Source: an uncultured Prevotella sp.
Lineage (GTDB): Bacteria > Bacteroidota > Bacteroidia > Bacteroidales > Bacteroidaceae
Direction of reading: 5' to 3'
DNA length: 64,000 bases
NCBI GenBank assembly: GCA_905233165.1
Contig: CAJODL010000003.1
Location: 62,001-126,000 of the forward strand
The translations under genes were made by a program, and so were the position numbers. Every line of letters starts with the position of its first letter. The stretch's first letter is position 1. Of the stretch, positions 45,526-54,450 are shown piece after piece. The notes beneath the pieces are model-generated. The model was not told the origin of the DNA. It saw only the letters and a list, made by a program, of their open reading frames with translations, and made no database searches.

Positions 45526-46935
45526 ATGAACAAACCCTTCTTTTTATCTTTGTTACTTTGCTTGTGTTCTCTGATGACACTTGCTCAGAATAATGACAGC
45601 ATCGCTGTTGATTCTGCTAAGGTTATAAAACCCGAAATCACCAATCCACATTATATTGATGAGGTAGTATGGGTTGTGGGAGACGAAGCCATCCTGCGTT
45701 CTGACATCGAGATAGCTCGTATGCAGGCAGAACAGGAAGGCATCAAATGGGATGGCGACCCTGATTGCCGTATCCCAGAGTCCATTGCCGTACAAAAGCT
45801 CTTTATCAACCAGGCAGCATTAGACAGTATTGTTGTCACAGAATCCGAGATATCTCAGGCCATTGACCAGCAGATAAACGGTTGGATACAGATGATTGGT
45901 TCCAAAGAGAAGCTGGAAGAATATCGTAAGCAGAGTATTACGAAGATGAAGCAGGAGTTGCACGATGAGTTCAAGAATCGTGAACTGGCACAGCGCATGA
46001 AGCAAAAGCTTGTGGAGAATGTTGCCATCCGTCCTACTGACGTGCGCGAATACTTCCAGACAGTTCCGGAAGACAGTCTACCATTCGTACCTACAACAGT
46101 AGAAGTGGAGATAATTACCAACCAGCCAAGAATTCCTATGGAGGAAATCAATAAGGTAAAAGATGAGTTGCGTGGCTATACTGATCGTGTTCAAAAGGGA
46201 GAAGTATCCTTTGCTACTCTTGCTCGCTTGTATTCTGAAGACCCAGGAAGTGCTCGTGATGGTGGTGAAATGGATTATGTAGGACGCGGCATGCTGGATC
46301 CTGCTTTTGCTCAAGCAGCATTCAATCTGACAGACCCGAATAAGATTTCAAAAATCGTAGAGTCAGAATTCGGTTTTCATATCATCCAGCTCATTGACCG
46401 TCGTGGAGATAAGATAAAATGTCGTCACATCCTCAGAAAGCCTGTAGTACCACAGAAGGCTATTGACGAGACAATGCTGCGAATGGACTCTATCGTTGCT
46501 GACCTTCGTGCAAACAAATTCACCTTTGAAGACGGAGCTACTGTGATATCTGATGATAAGGATACAAAGAACAATCGTGGCCTGATGGCAAATGTCACAG
46601 AAGAAGGTCGTACATCACGTTTCCAAATGAAGGAACTGCCAACAGAGGTAGCTCGCGCCATCGAAAATCTGAAGGTGGGAGAAATCTCCGACCCATTCAC
46701 TATGACCAACTCACGCGGTAAGACAGTATGTGCCATTGTAAGACTCAAAGCAAGAAACGAGGGACACAAGGCCACAATAACAGAAGACTTCCAGCTGATG
46801 AGCCACATAGTACTTGAAAGAGAACAGGCAAAAGTACTGAAGAAATGGGTTCAGGATAAGATAAAGAATACATACGTTCGTATTGACGACCGTTACAAAG
46901 GTTGTGACTTTGAATACGAAGGTTGGATAAAATAA
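45526..46935 (+). CDS. surA: SurA-like periplasmic chaperone/peptidyl-prolyl isomerase
   Basis: A 469-residue protein with a signal peptide (1-20). The SurA N-terminal domain begins YIDEVVWVVGDEAILRSDIE (about 43). The first parvulin domain (about 190-290) shows FATLARLYSEDPGSARDGGEMDYVGRGML in pieces and EFGFHIIQLIDRRG. A second, degenerate one (about 295-410) starts IKCRHILRKP. Carries nascent OMPs to the BAM complex. Pairing of two PPIase genes ahead of an OstA-like gene is consistent with an envelope-biogenesis operon. Confidence 0.88.
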   Translation: MNKPFFLSLLLCLCSLMTLAQNNDSIAVDSAKVIKPEITNPHYIDEVVWVVGDEAILRSDIEIARMQAEQEGIKWDGDPDCRIPESIAVQKLFINQAALDSIVVTESEISQAIDQQINGWIQMIGSKEKLEEYRKQSITKMKQELHDEFKNRELAQRMKQKLVENVAIRPTDVREYFQTVPEDSLPFVPTTVEVEIITNQPRIPMEEINKVKDELRGYTDRVQKGEVSFATLARLYSEDPGSARDGGEMDYVGRGMLDPAFAQAAFNLTDPNKISKIVESEFGFHIIQLIDRRGDKIKCRHILRKPVVPQKAIDETMLRMDSIVADLRANKFTFEDGATVISDDKDTKNNRGLMANVTEEGRTSRFQMKELPTEVARAIENLKVGEISDPFTMTNSRGKTVCAIVRLKARNEGHKATITEDFQLMSHIVLEREQAKVLKKWVQDKIKNTYVRIDDRYKGCDFEYEGWIK

Positions 46936-46960
46936 TTTTTATTTATAGGAAAACACTAAC

Positions 46961-48640
46961 ATGAAGGGCTACAGCAGAACATCATGTCTGACAAGGGCAG
47001 GAATTGTTGCACTCATTGCGACATTCACCTGCTTTATAATGTCAGATGGCTATGCAGCCCGCAAGAGAACACAACGCCCTCGAAAGCAGACTGTTGACCA
47101 GCGCGTCTATCTGCAGCATGCAGATGAACTGATGTATGATGCCTACGGTCCCCACCCTGATGCCCAATTTGTAAAGGGCAATGTTGCCTTCATGCACAAA
47201 GGCATGCACCTTACCTGTGACAGTGCCTACTTCTATGAGGAATCAAACTCCTTTGAAGCCTTCGGACATGTTCACATGTGGCAGGGAGACACCCTTTCCC
47301 TCACCAGTGTGGATGGATACTATGACGGCACCAATGAGATGGCGCATGCCTGGAAAGATGTTGTCATGAAACATCGTGGAGAGACGCTCTATTGTGACAC
47401 TCTCGATTACGATAGGATGTATGGCATTGCAGATGCCTATGGTTCCAACAGGATAAAGCTAACAAACAAGACTGATGTCCTGGTTGCCGACTGGGGACGA
47501 CATTTTACAGATGATGACCACTCGGAGTTTTTCTATAATGTTATTCTGACAAACGACAAAGGATTGCGCATAGAGACTGACACCCTGTATCACTACAACA
47601 AGACATCTATGGCACATGCCGTGGGACCTTCTGTAATAACCCAGAAAAACAGCAAGGTGAACAGTACCGACTGCTGGTATAACACCAAGACAGAGAAATC
47701 CGAGCTCTATGGTCGCTCTACTGTCTATAATGGTGCCAAAGAAATTACTGCCGACAGTCTTTTCAATGACGACAATACAGGCATCAGCGAAGGTTTCGGA
47801 AATGCCATATACCATGATACCGAGAACAAAAACATGCTTCTCGGAGATTACTGCATCTACGACAACAATACAGGTAACGGCTATGCCACCATCAATGCCC
47901 TCGGCATCGACTATTCCCAGAAAGACTCTCTATGGATGCATGGTGACACCATCAAAATACGCACCTTCTATATCAATACCGATTCCGTACAACGTGAGAT
48001 ATACTGCTATAACCACGTTCGCGCCTACCGCAATGACGTACAGGCAGTATGCGACTCTCTTGTCTTCCATTCCAAAGACTCTTGCATGACGATGTATAAA
48101 GACCCTGTCGTATGGACACAGGGCAGTCAGTTGTTGGGAGAAGAGATAAAATGCTATTTCAATGACTCCACCATACGTTATGCAGAAGTATTGCGTCAGG
48201 CACTTTCTGTAGAGCTGATGGATGACTCCATACACTACAATCAGATTTCCTCGCGCGACATGCGCGCGTATTTCAAAGATGGTGCGCTGCGTGAAAATTG
48301 GGCTGTTTCTAATGTAAAGGTTGTGTATTATCCTATAGACGAATCCGACTCGACAATCATTGGTCTTAACTATACCGAGACAGACACTCTGAAGATGTAT
48401 CTGACACCGGATAAGAAGTTAGATCATATCTGGATGTGTAAAAATGTTGGTACACTATATCCCCTCACACAGACACCCCCGAATAAACACAAGCTTCCGA
48501 CATTTGCTTGGTTTGACTATATGCGCCCGGTTAGCAAAGATGACATTTGGGTGTGGAAGCCAAAGACGGCTGGTTTAGAATTAAAAGAGGAGAAACGTCG
48601 TGAGGCTCCTAAGCGTGTACCTAAAAAACAGAATCCATAA
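46961..48640 (+). CDS. OstA/LptA-like LPS-transport family protein
   Basis: A 559-residue exported protein with a signal or anchor near residues 12-32. Repeated beta units of the OstA-like type: VYLQHADELMYD, AQFVKGNVAFMHKGMHLTCDSAYFYEESNSFEAFG in pieces, and later KTEKSELYGRSTVYNGAKEITADS. The family bridges the periplasm for LPS. It is far longer than E. coli LptA (about 185 residues), as usual for Bacteroidetes. Six bases precede mutL. Confidence 0.82.
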   Translation: MKGYSRTSCLTRAGIVALIATFTCFIMSDGYAARKRTQRPRKQTVDQRVYLQHADELMYDAYGPHPDAQFVKGNVAFMHKGMHLTCDSAYFYEESNSFEAFGHVHMWQGDTLSLTSVDGYYDGTNEMAHAWKDVVMKHRGETLYCDTLDYDRMYGIADAYGSNRIKLTNKTDVLVADWGRHFTDDDHSEFFYNVILTNDKGLRIETDTLYHYNKTSMAHAVGPSVITQKNSKVNSTDCWYNTKTEKSELYGRSTVYNGAKEITADSLFNDDNTGISEGFGNAIYHDTENKNMLLGDYCIYDNNTGNGYATINALGIDYSQKDSLWMHGDTIKIRTFYINTDSVQREIYCYNHVRAYRNDVQAVCDSLVFHSKDSCMTMYKDPVVWTQGSQLLGEEIKCYFNDSTIRYAEVLRQALSVELMDDSIHYNQISSRDMRAYFKDGALRENWAVSNVKVVYYPIDESDSTIIGLNYTETDTLKMYLTPDKKLDHIWMCKNVGTLYPLTQTPPNKHKLPTFAWFDYMRPVSKDDIWVWKPKTAGLELKEEKRREAPKRVPKKQNP

Positions 48641-48646
48641 CATTTC

Positions 48647-50470
48647 ATGGATATAATACGCCTTCTTCCCGATTCCGTTGCCAACCAGATTGCAGCTGGT
48701 GAGGTAATACAACGCCCGGCATCCGTCATCAAAGAGCTTGTCGAAAACTCTATTGATGCTGGTGCACATAATATCGATGTCTCTGTGGTAGATGCAGGAA
48801 GAACCTCCATACAGGTTATTGACGACGGAAAAGGCATGTCCGATACCGACGCCCGATTGAGTTTCGAACGTCATGCTACCTCTAAGATACAACAGGCAGA
48901 AGACCTCTTTACCCTTCATACTATGGGCTTTCGCGGTGAGGCATTGGCAAGTATTGCCGCTGTTGCGCAGGTAACACTAAAGACCCGCACCATTGACGAC
49001 GAAGTCGGTACAGAATTGCATATTGAGGGCTCAAATGTCGTCAGCCAGGAGCCCATAGCATGTCCTGTCGGAAGTAACTTTACAATAGAAAACCTTTTCT
49101 TCAACATCCCTGCACGACGAAAATTTCTGAAGTCTAATGCTACAGAGATGAATAATATCATGCAGGCATTCGAACGCATAGCATTGGTATATCCTGATGT
49201 AGCATTTTCTATTCGTTCCAACGGAACAGAACTGCTGCATTTGAATCCCTCCAACACACACCAACGAATATGCGACGTCTTTGGCAAACGCATCAATCAG
49301 GAACTGGTACCTGTAGAGACAGAGACAACACTATGTACTATTAAGGGATATGTCGCCACTCCACAGAATGCGAAAAAGAAAGGATGCCATCAATATTTCT
49401 TTGTCAATGGGCGATATATGAAGCACCCATATTTCCACAAGGCTGTAATGTCAGCATACGACAGGCTTATTCCTGAAGGAGAACAGGTATCATATTTTCT
49501 CTATCTGACAGTAAACCCAGAAAATATTGATGTCAATATCCATCCTGTAAAAACAGAGATCAAATTCGACAACGAACAAGCTATCTGGCAGATTATCATG
49601 GCAACAGTTCGTGATGCTATCGGACGATATACAGGAGCGACATCATTAGACTTCGACCAAGAAGGCAAGCCCAACATCCCTGTTTTCACCCCCGATGAAA
49701 ACACGATTGCAAAAGCTCCACATATAGATTTCAATCCCAACTACAATCCATTCAAGGGAGCAACAATCAACAACTCCTCTTCACGTCCCTCAGCAAAAGG
49801 TTGGGAAGAACTCTTCCCCTCCCCTCAGACATCAGACATCAAACATCAACCCTCAGCCATCAACCCTCAGCCATCTTTCACCTCACAATTATCAACTCTC
49901 AACTGTCAACTATCACTCCTTCAACAGCCCTACAAAGGACGTTATATCCTATGTGAGGGAGAAAATGGCATGGTCATCATCGACCAACACAGGGCATCAC
50001 AACGTGTTTTGTTCGAGAGGTACAAACAGGCCTTTGAAGAGCACAATGCACACACCCAAAAAGTTCTCTTCCCAGAGGTGATACAGTTTCCTGCATCATA
50101 TTCCGACCAACTCCCTTCTACATTAGAAGAACTGCAACACCTGGGATTTGACATCTCTAATCTTGGAGGCGGCAGCTATTCCATCAATGGTGTACCAGCA
50201 GGATTAGGCGGCATGGACGCTACGAAACTGGTGGGAGAACTCGTCAACGAGACTATTGAGCAAGGCGTCAGAGCCTCAGAAGAGGTACACACCATCCTTG
50301 CCCTTGGCTTAGCAAAGCGGGCAGCAACACCTGTTGGAGAAATAATGTCACCCGAAGACACCGAAAATCTCATCAAACAGCTGTTCGAATGTTCCACGCA
50401 GAAATACACCCCAGACGGGAAACTCATATTAACAGAAATTCCCGATGATGAACTACTGAAAAAATTCTAA
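48647..50470 (+). CDS. mutL: DNA mismatch repair protein MutL with an in-frame repeat array in the linker
   Basis: A 607-residue MutL. N-terminal GHKL ATPase: ENSIDAGAH, DDGKGM, ERHATSKI, GFRGEALASIAAVA (about 30-105), transducer domain to about 335. Residues ~393-423 of the linker are encoded by 13 heptamers (49824-49914). The C-terminal dimerisation domain starts about 430. Its metal-site motif reads DQHRASQRVLFE, where endonuclease-type MutL has an acidic residue at the position of the second Q, so nicking ability is doubtful. Last gene of the guaB unit. Confidence 0.93.
   Translation: MDIIRLLPDSVANQIAAGEVIQRPASVIKELVENSIDAGAHNIDVSVVDAGRTSIQVIDDGKGMSDTDARLSFERHATSKIQQAEDLFTLHTMGFRGEALASIAAVAQVTLKTRTIDDEVGTELHIEGSNVVSQEPIACPVGSNFTIENLFFNIPARRKFLKSNATEMNNIMQAFERIALVYPDVAFSIRSNGTELLHLNPSNTHQRICDVFGKRINQELVPVETETTLCTIKGYVATPQNAKKKGCHQYFFVNGRYMKHPYFHKAVMSAYDRLIPEGEQVSYFLYLTVNPENIDVNIHPVKTEIKFDNEQAIWQIIMATVRDAIGRYTGATSLDFDQEGKPNIPVFTPDENTIAKAPHIDFNPNYNPFKGATINNSSSRPSAKGWEELFPSPQTSDIKHQPSAINPQPSFTSQLSTLNCQLSLLQQPYKGRYILCEGENGMVIIDQHRASQRVLFERYKQAFEEHNAHTQKVLFPEVIQFPASYSDQLPSTLEELQHLGFDISNLGGGSYSINGVPAGLGGMDATKLVGELVNETIEQGVRASEEVHTILALGLAKRAATPVGEIMSPEDTENLIKQLFECSTQKYTPDGKLILTEIPDDELLKKF
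49824..49914. repeat. In-frame heptanucleotide array inside mutL (13 units, two unit types)
   Basis: Units ctcagac, atcagac, atcaaac, atcaacc, ctcagcc, atcaacc, ctcagcc, then atctttc, acctcac (diverged), then aattatc, aactctc, aactgtc, aactatc. All are stop-free in the coding direction. The second type is the family found in the rsmF-like and alpha-2-macroglobulin genes. Confidence 0.92.
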
Positions 50471-50513
50471 TATCTTATTTTTTTTCATTTTTTGAAAAAA
50501 AGTTCAGAAAAAA

Positions 50514-50545
50514 TTTGGTAGTTTCAATAAAAAGTATTACCTTTG
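50514..50545 (+). promoter_or_regulatory. Promoter of tRNA-Val
   Basis: TTTG (50514-50517), 20 bases, TACCTTTG (50538-50545); the tRNA begins 42 bases later. Confidence 0.8.
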
Positions 50546-50587
50546 CAACCGCAAATCCCAAAAAAGGATATTGCACTGCTTAGCAGA

Positions 50588-50662
50588 GGGCGTTTAGCTC
50601 AGTTGGTTCAGAGCATCTGCCTTACAAGCAGAGGGTCGGGGGTTCGAATCCCTCAACGCCCA
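50588..50662 (+). tRNA. tRNA-Val (TAC anticodon)
   Basis: A 75-base tRNA: acceptor gggcgtt / aacgccc with discriminator A, D-arm agctcagttggttcagagc, anticodon loop ctTACaa, and T-arm gggggttcgaatccctc. The encoded 3' end reads only CC, so the final CCA is completed enzymatically. Confidence 0.96.
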
Positions 50663-50682
50663 CCTCTCTCTCTCTAACTCTG

Positions 50683-50722
50683 AGTCCCATGGTCAGTTCG
50701 CTGGCTGTGGGGCTTCCTTTTT
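50683..50722 (+). terminator. Terminator of tRNA-Val
   Basis: A 14-base-pair stem (agtcccatggtcag / ctggctgtggggct, with G-U pairs) around a ttcg loop, followed by ttcctttttat. Confidence 0.88.
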
Positions 50723-51055
50723 ATATCCCCTATCCTGTCATCGGTTTGAGAAGGCAGAACAAAACTTTCTTGGATAAGATTACGGCTCACTGCCAACGAG
50801 ATTACGGCTCACTGTCAACGAGATTACGGCTCGTCATTAGTTGCAAAATAAGGCACTAATATTGAACGACAGAGGCGGGGTTAAAAAATAAGGCAGGGTT
50901 ATTAGGAATGAATATATCAAATTGCGGGATGGTTCTTTGATTTCTTAAGAATTAAACTTTTTCTCATTTTTTTTGGAGATAAGGAAATAAATGCGTATCT
51001 CTGACTGCGTCCAAGATACTTCGTCATGGAAATTAAATAAAAAAATGTTTTTTTA
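50723..51055. other. Gene-free spacer with short direct repeats
   Basis: About 330 bases with no plausible gene between the tRNA-Val terminator and the antiporter promoter. It holds a 22-bp tandem repeat (listed separately) and two copies of aaaataaggca (near 50846 and 50884). The remainder is AT-rich without visible structure. Confidence 0.6.
50778..50833. repeat. 22-bp tandem repeat, two full copies and a partial third
   Basis: Unit gattacggctcactg(c/t)caacga at 50778-50799 and 50800-50821, with a third partial copy from 50822 (gattacggctcg). Same unit length as the duplication at 1776-1819 but unrelated in sequence. Confidence 0.85.
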
Positions 51056-51087
51056 TTTGCATTTCTCAAAACTTAATCGTATCTTTG
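51056..51087 (+). promoter_or_regulatory. Promoter of the antiporter gene
   Basis: TTTG (51056-51059), 20 bases, TATCTTTG (51080-51087), 55 bases before the ATG. Confidence 0.8.
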
Positions 51088-51142
51088 CGGCGTAAGAAGT
51101 TTTCAAAGCGTAAACGTTTTCATTATATATATATATACTAAT

Positions 51143-52489
51143 ATGGTACAGGATTTATACATTTTGATGATTACAGCAGCTGTAGTCAGTATTCTATTTA
51201 AGTTGTTAAAGCAACCAGTGGTGTTGGGTTACATTGTTGCAGGTGTCTTGGTTGGTCCTCATCTGTTTGGTAAGTCCCTTGTGAATCCAGACAACGTGAA
51301 GCAATGGGGCGACATCGGTGTGCTGTTCGTGTTATTCTGCATCGGTCTGGAGTTCCGCCTGAAGAACCTTATCAGCAGCGGCAAGGTGGCTGCAATTGGT
51401 GCGTTGACAATCATCGTGGGCATGATGCTCTTCGGCTACTTTGTGGGAGTGGATGCCAGCTTTGATATGGTCAACTCGCTGTTCCTTGCGGGCATGCTTT
51501 GTATGTCGAGCACCACTATCGTGATGAAAGCCATCGACGAGGCAGGCATGAGCAAAGAGCGTTTCGTGAAGGGAGCGACCAGCATCCTCATCGTGGAGGA
51601 TGTAGTGGCTGTGGTACTGATGGTATTGCTCTCAAGTATTGCCATCCGTCATCAGTTCGAAGGTGCCGAATTAGCCGGCAAGGTCGTCGATCTGGCCATT
51701 ACGCTCGCAGCATGGTTCGTATGCGGAATACTGATTATCCCGACCCTGATACGCATGATAAAAAAACATTTGAATGACGAGACGCTTATTATCCTCGCCT
51801 TGGGTCTGTGCTTAGGTATGGTGCTGACGGCAGAGGAAGCCGGGTTCAGCAGTGCACTCGGTGCTTTCGTCATGGGTTCTATCCTTGCCGAGACTGTGGA
51901 GTCGCATCGTATCGAAAAACTGATGACACCGCTGAAGAATGTATTTGCCGCTATATTCTTCATCTCTGTAGGTATGCTGATTGATCCGGCTTCATTGGCG
52001 GAATACTGGACGAGCGTCGTCTATGTCAGCCTGGTGATTATTATCGGAATGATTCTCTTTGGCACCTTGGGTTGCTGGTGGGGCGGTCAGACGATGCGCG
52101 ACTCCATGCTTACCAGCTTCTCATTCGTACAGATAGGTGAGTTCTCGTTCATCATCGCCGGACTGGGCACCAGCCTGGGTGTTCTCAATCCTATCATCTA
52201 TCCAATCATCGTGGCAGCCAGTGTGGTGACTACCTTCCTTACACCTTATATCATGAAGGCTGCCGTGCCATGCTATACATTCCTTTATAATCACGCCTCA
52301 GAAAGCCTGCGTGCTAAGATTGACCAACGCGAGCTGCAAGTAACAAAAGCAGAAACGGCCACCACTTCCAATGATGGTCCGTCGGTTGCTGACAAGGCAC
52401 GCCATGCTGTCAAACATACCTTCTTCTTGAAGCATCTTGTCAATCTGTTTATCAAGAACATGAGTGCTCATGATGAAAAAACGGAATAA
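51143..52489 (+). CDS. CPA2-family cation/proton antiporter (KefB-like, membrane domain only)
   Basis: A 448-residue inner-membrane antiporter with about 12 membrane segments. Signatures: QPVVLGYIVAGVLVGPH near residue 24, IGVLFVLFCIGLEFRL near 53, ATSILIVEDVVAVVLMV near 147 (ion-binding Asp), SSALGAFVMGS near 235. The C-terminal tail (about 390-448) is hydrophilic and lacks the RCK/TrkA-N domain of KefB/KefC, so nucleotide or glutathione gating is unlikely. Followed by the carboxylesterase 48 bases later. Confidence 0.9.
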   Translation: MVQDLYILMITAAVVSILFKLLKQPVVLGYIVAGVLVGPHLFGKSLVNPDNVKQWGDIGVLFVLFCIGLEFRLKNLISSGKVAAIGALTIIVGMMLFGYFVGVDASFDMVNSLFLAGMLCMSSTTIVMKAIDEAGMSKERFVKGATSILIVEDVVAVVLMVLLSSIAIRHQFEGAELAGKVVDLAITLAAWFVCGILIIPTLIRMIKKHLNDETLIILALGLCLGMVLTAEEAGFSSALGAFVMGSILAETVESHRIEKLMTPLKNVFAAIFFISVGMLIDPASLAEYWTSVVYVSLVIIIGMILFGTLGCWWGGQTMRDSMLTSFSFVQIGEFSFIIAGLGTSLGVLNPIIYPIIVAASVVTTFLTPYIMKAAVPCYTFLYNHASESLRAKIDQRELQVTKAETATTSNDGPSVADKARHAVKHTFFLKHLVNLFIKNMSAHDEKTE

Positions 52490-52537
52490 TTACTTACATT
52501 GAACATTGAGGATTAACCCAATAAAGAAACTGTTATT

Positions 52538-54121
52538 ATGGAGTTACAAGAGATTAGAGACGCGCTGCATGGCATGTACGGCGGCGAGAACAAGCAAATT
52601 ACCAATGGTGATTATGACAAGTCTTTGGCCGTAAAGTGTATTAACGGAACCTTCGTCGGAAAAAAGACAGACAACATCATTGTCTATAGGGGTATTCCCT
52701 ATGTGGGTAAGCAACCTGTCGGCGACCTGCGTTGGAAGACTCCTGTGGATGCAGGCCCTAACGACGGTGTCTATGAGGCTTATTACAATGCGAAGAGCGG
52801 CTACGGCAATGTGACGTTTGAAGTGGGGTCTATGTATTATCTGGATGAGGACTGCCTGTATCTCAACGTATTTAAGGCTGATGAGGCCAGTGCCAAGAAG
52901 AAACCGGTCATGGTATGGATTCACGGTGGTGCTTTTGAGTCAGGCGGAACCATCGACCCGATGTTCGACTGCATCAATTTAATAAAGGAGAATCCCGATG
53001 TCATCGTCGTTACCATTGCATACCGACTCGGCGTGATGGGCTTCCTACATCTGTCGCACCTATCGGACGGTAAGGACTATCCCGACTCACAGAACCTTGG
53101 ACTTCTGGACCAGCTAAAAGCCCTGAAGTGGGTACATGAGAATATCGCAGCCTTCGGCGGCGACCCCGACAACGTGACCATTTTCGGAGAGTCAGCAGGT
53201 GCTGGCAGCTGTACCCTACTCCCTTTGATTAAAGGCTCTCATCAGTATTTCAAACGACTCATTGCCGAGAGTGGTTCCGTTAACCTGACAAGATCTCCAG
53301 AAGAGAGTATCGAATGCACTAACAAACTGATGGAAGCACTTGGCTGCAAGACGGTTGCTGACCTACTGAAGGTCGATGGCGACAAGCTTCTGGAAACAGC
53401 TACAGCAGTCAACTTTGTGCACCAGTTCCCAGAAAGAGACGGGAAGCATTTGCCCACAGACACCTTTGAGGCATATGCAAATGGTGCAGCGAAGGATATA
53501 GAAATCCTTGTGGGTTGCAACAAGGACGAGATGAACTTCTTCGTGTCCAGTTTCGGCAAGGAAGGTTGGGATAATTGGATTGCAGGACGCAAGCAAGAGA
53601 AATATGCCAAGTTGCCTGCTGACGAGAAGGCACTGGTCGATAGTTATATGAAAGACGTGAAGGGTGACTACTTTCAGCCAGACAGTAGTCTCCTGAGCCA
53701 GAGCTGGTTTAATGCACCTATCATCAGATTGTCAGAAGAACAGACAAAGGCTGGCGGTAAGGCATACACATATTACTTTACGCCAGAGTCGCCCGATCCG
53801 ATTATGAAATGCGGACATGCTATCGAACTTGCTATCGTATTCAATCATCCAGAGATGACTGCCGACACGGGCAGAGCTTTCGACGAGACTTTCTGCAAGA
53901 CTATGCGAAAAATGTGGGTACAGTTTGCCAAGACCGGCAATCCGTCACTTAGCGCAGACATCTCTCCTGACGGAAAAGCCAAGGAATGGCCGCTCTACGA
54001 CCTTGAGAATAAAAGGGTTATGGTGCTCGACGAGTTCGACATACATCCAGCAAAGGAAGCCGATGTAAAGATAGTGGATTGGGAGAGGACTTATTTCCTC
54101 ACTAAGTATTATGCCCTTTAG
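52538..54121 (+). CDS. Type B carboxylesterase family protein
   Basis: A 527-residue alpha/beta hydrolase. RGIPY (51-55), EDCLYLNV (104-111), the oxyanion block VMVWIHGGAFESG (124-136) and the nucleophile GESAGAG with Ser219 are all type B carboxylesterase signatures. KCGHAIELAIVF (about 427) holds the catalytic His. No signal peptide, so cytoplasmic. Substrate unknown. It ends five bases from the convergent HExxH gene with no obvious terminator between. Confidence 0.87.
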   Translation: MELQEIRDALHGMYGGENKQITNGDYDKSLAVKCINGTFVGKKTDNIIVYRGIPYVGKQPVGDLRWKTPVDAGPNDGVYEAYYNAKSGYGNVTFEVGSMYYLDEDCLYLNVFKADEASAKKKPVMVWIHGGAFESGGTIDPMFDCINLIKENPDVIVVTIAYRLGVMGFLHLSHLSDGKDYPDSQNLGLLDQLKALKWVHENIAAFGGDPDNVTIFGESAGAGSCTLLPLIKGSHQYFKRLIAESGSVNLTRSPEESIECTNKLMEALGCKTVADLLKVDGDKLLETATAVNFVHQFPERDGKHLPTDTFEAYANGAAKDIEILVGCNKDEMNFFVSSFGKEGWDNWIAGRKQEKYAKLPADEKALVDSYMKDVKGDYFQPDSSLLSQSWFNAPIIRLSEEQTKAGGKAYTYYFTPESPDPIMKCGHAIELAIVFNHPEMTADTGRAFDETFCKTMRKMWVQFAKTGNPSLSADISPDGKAKEWPLYDLENKRVMVLDEFDIHPAKEADVKIVDWERTYFLTKYYAL

Positions 54122-54126
54122 TGGCT

Positions 54127-54450
54127 TTATGCCTTGCAAAGATATGTGAACGAGGCATAGTGGCGACGTTGCCGCTCATAGTCTTTGTCTCTTTCATGGG
54201 CATAGGCCTCGCGTTCAAAAGATATATTAAGGTATGCCTGTTTAGCGTTACGATACTGTAGCAGGCGCACCAGCCATTCCAAAATATACCATATAAAGAA
54301 CCCTACAAACAGCAATTCACGCTGTTGTAGGGTATGTATGTGTTCGTGACGCCATTCTGAAGGGGAAAGACGCTGCTTGGCAAATACCACTCCGCAGAGG
54401 TTGACAGCGTAGAAATGCCTGCCGAAGGGGATTATGGAATTGAGTATCAC
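54127..54450 (-). CDS. Small HExxH-motif membrane-associated protein (conserved, unknown function)
   Basis: With GTG at 54450 the protein has 107 residues. The GTGA at 54447-54450 overlaps the stop of the TraX gene, which decides this start; an ATG at 54534 would give a longer, less plausible product. Near residue 36 it has RHEHIHTLQQRELL, a zinc-peptidase-like HExxH. One hydrophobic helix follows (LLFVGFFIWYILEWLVRLL, about 45-63), then NISFEREAYAHE, where an acidic third ligand could sit. It is too short for known peptidase families. I recognise the pattern only as a Bacteroidetes conserved protein; enzymatic activity is a guess. Confidence 0.68.
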   Translation of the reverse strand: MILNSIIPFGRHFYAVNLCGVVFAKQRLSPSEWRHEHIHTLQQRELLFVGFFIWYILEWLVRLLQYRNAKQAYLNISFEREAYAHERDKDYERQRRHYASFTYLCKA

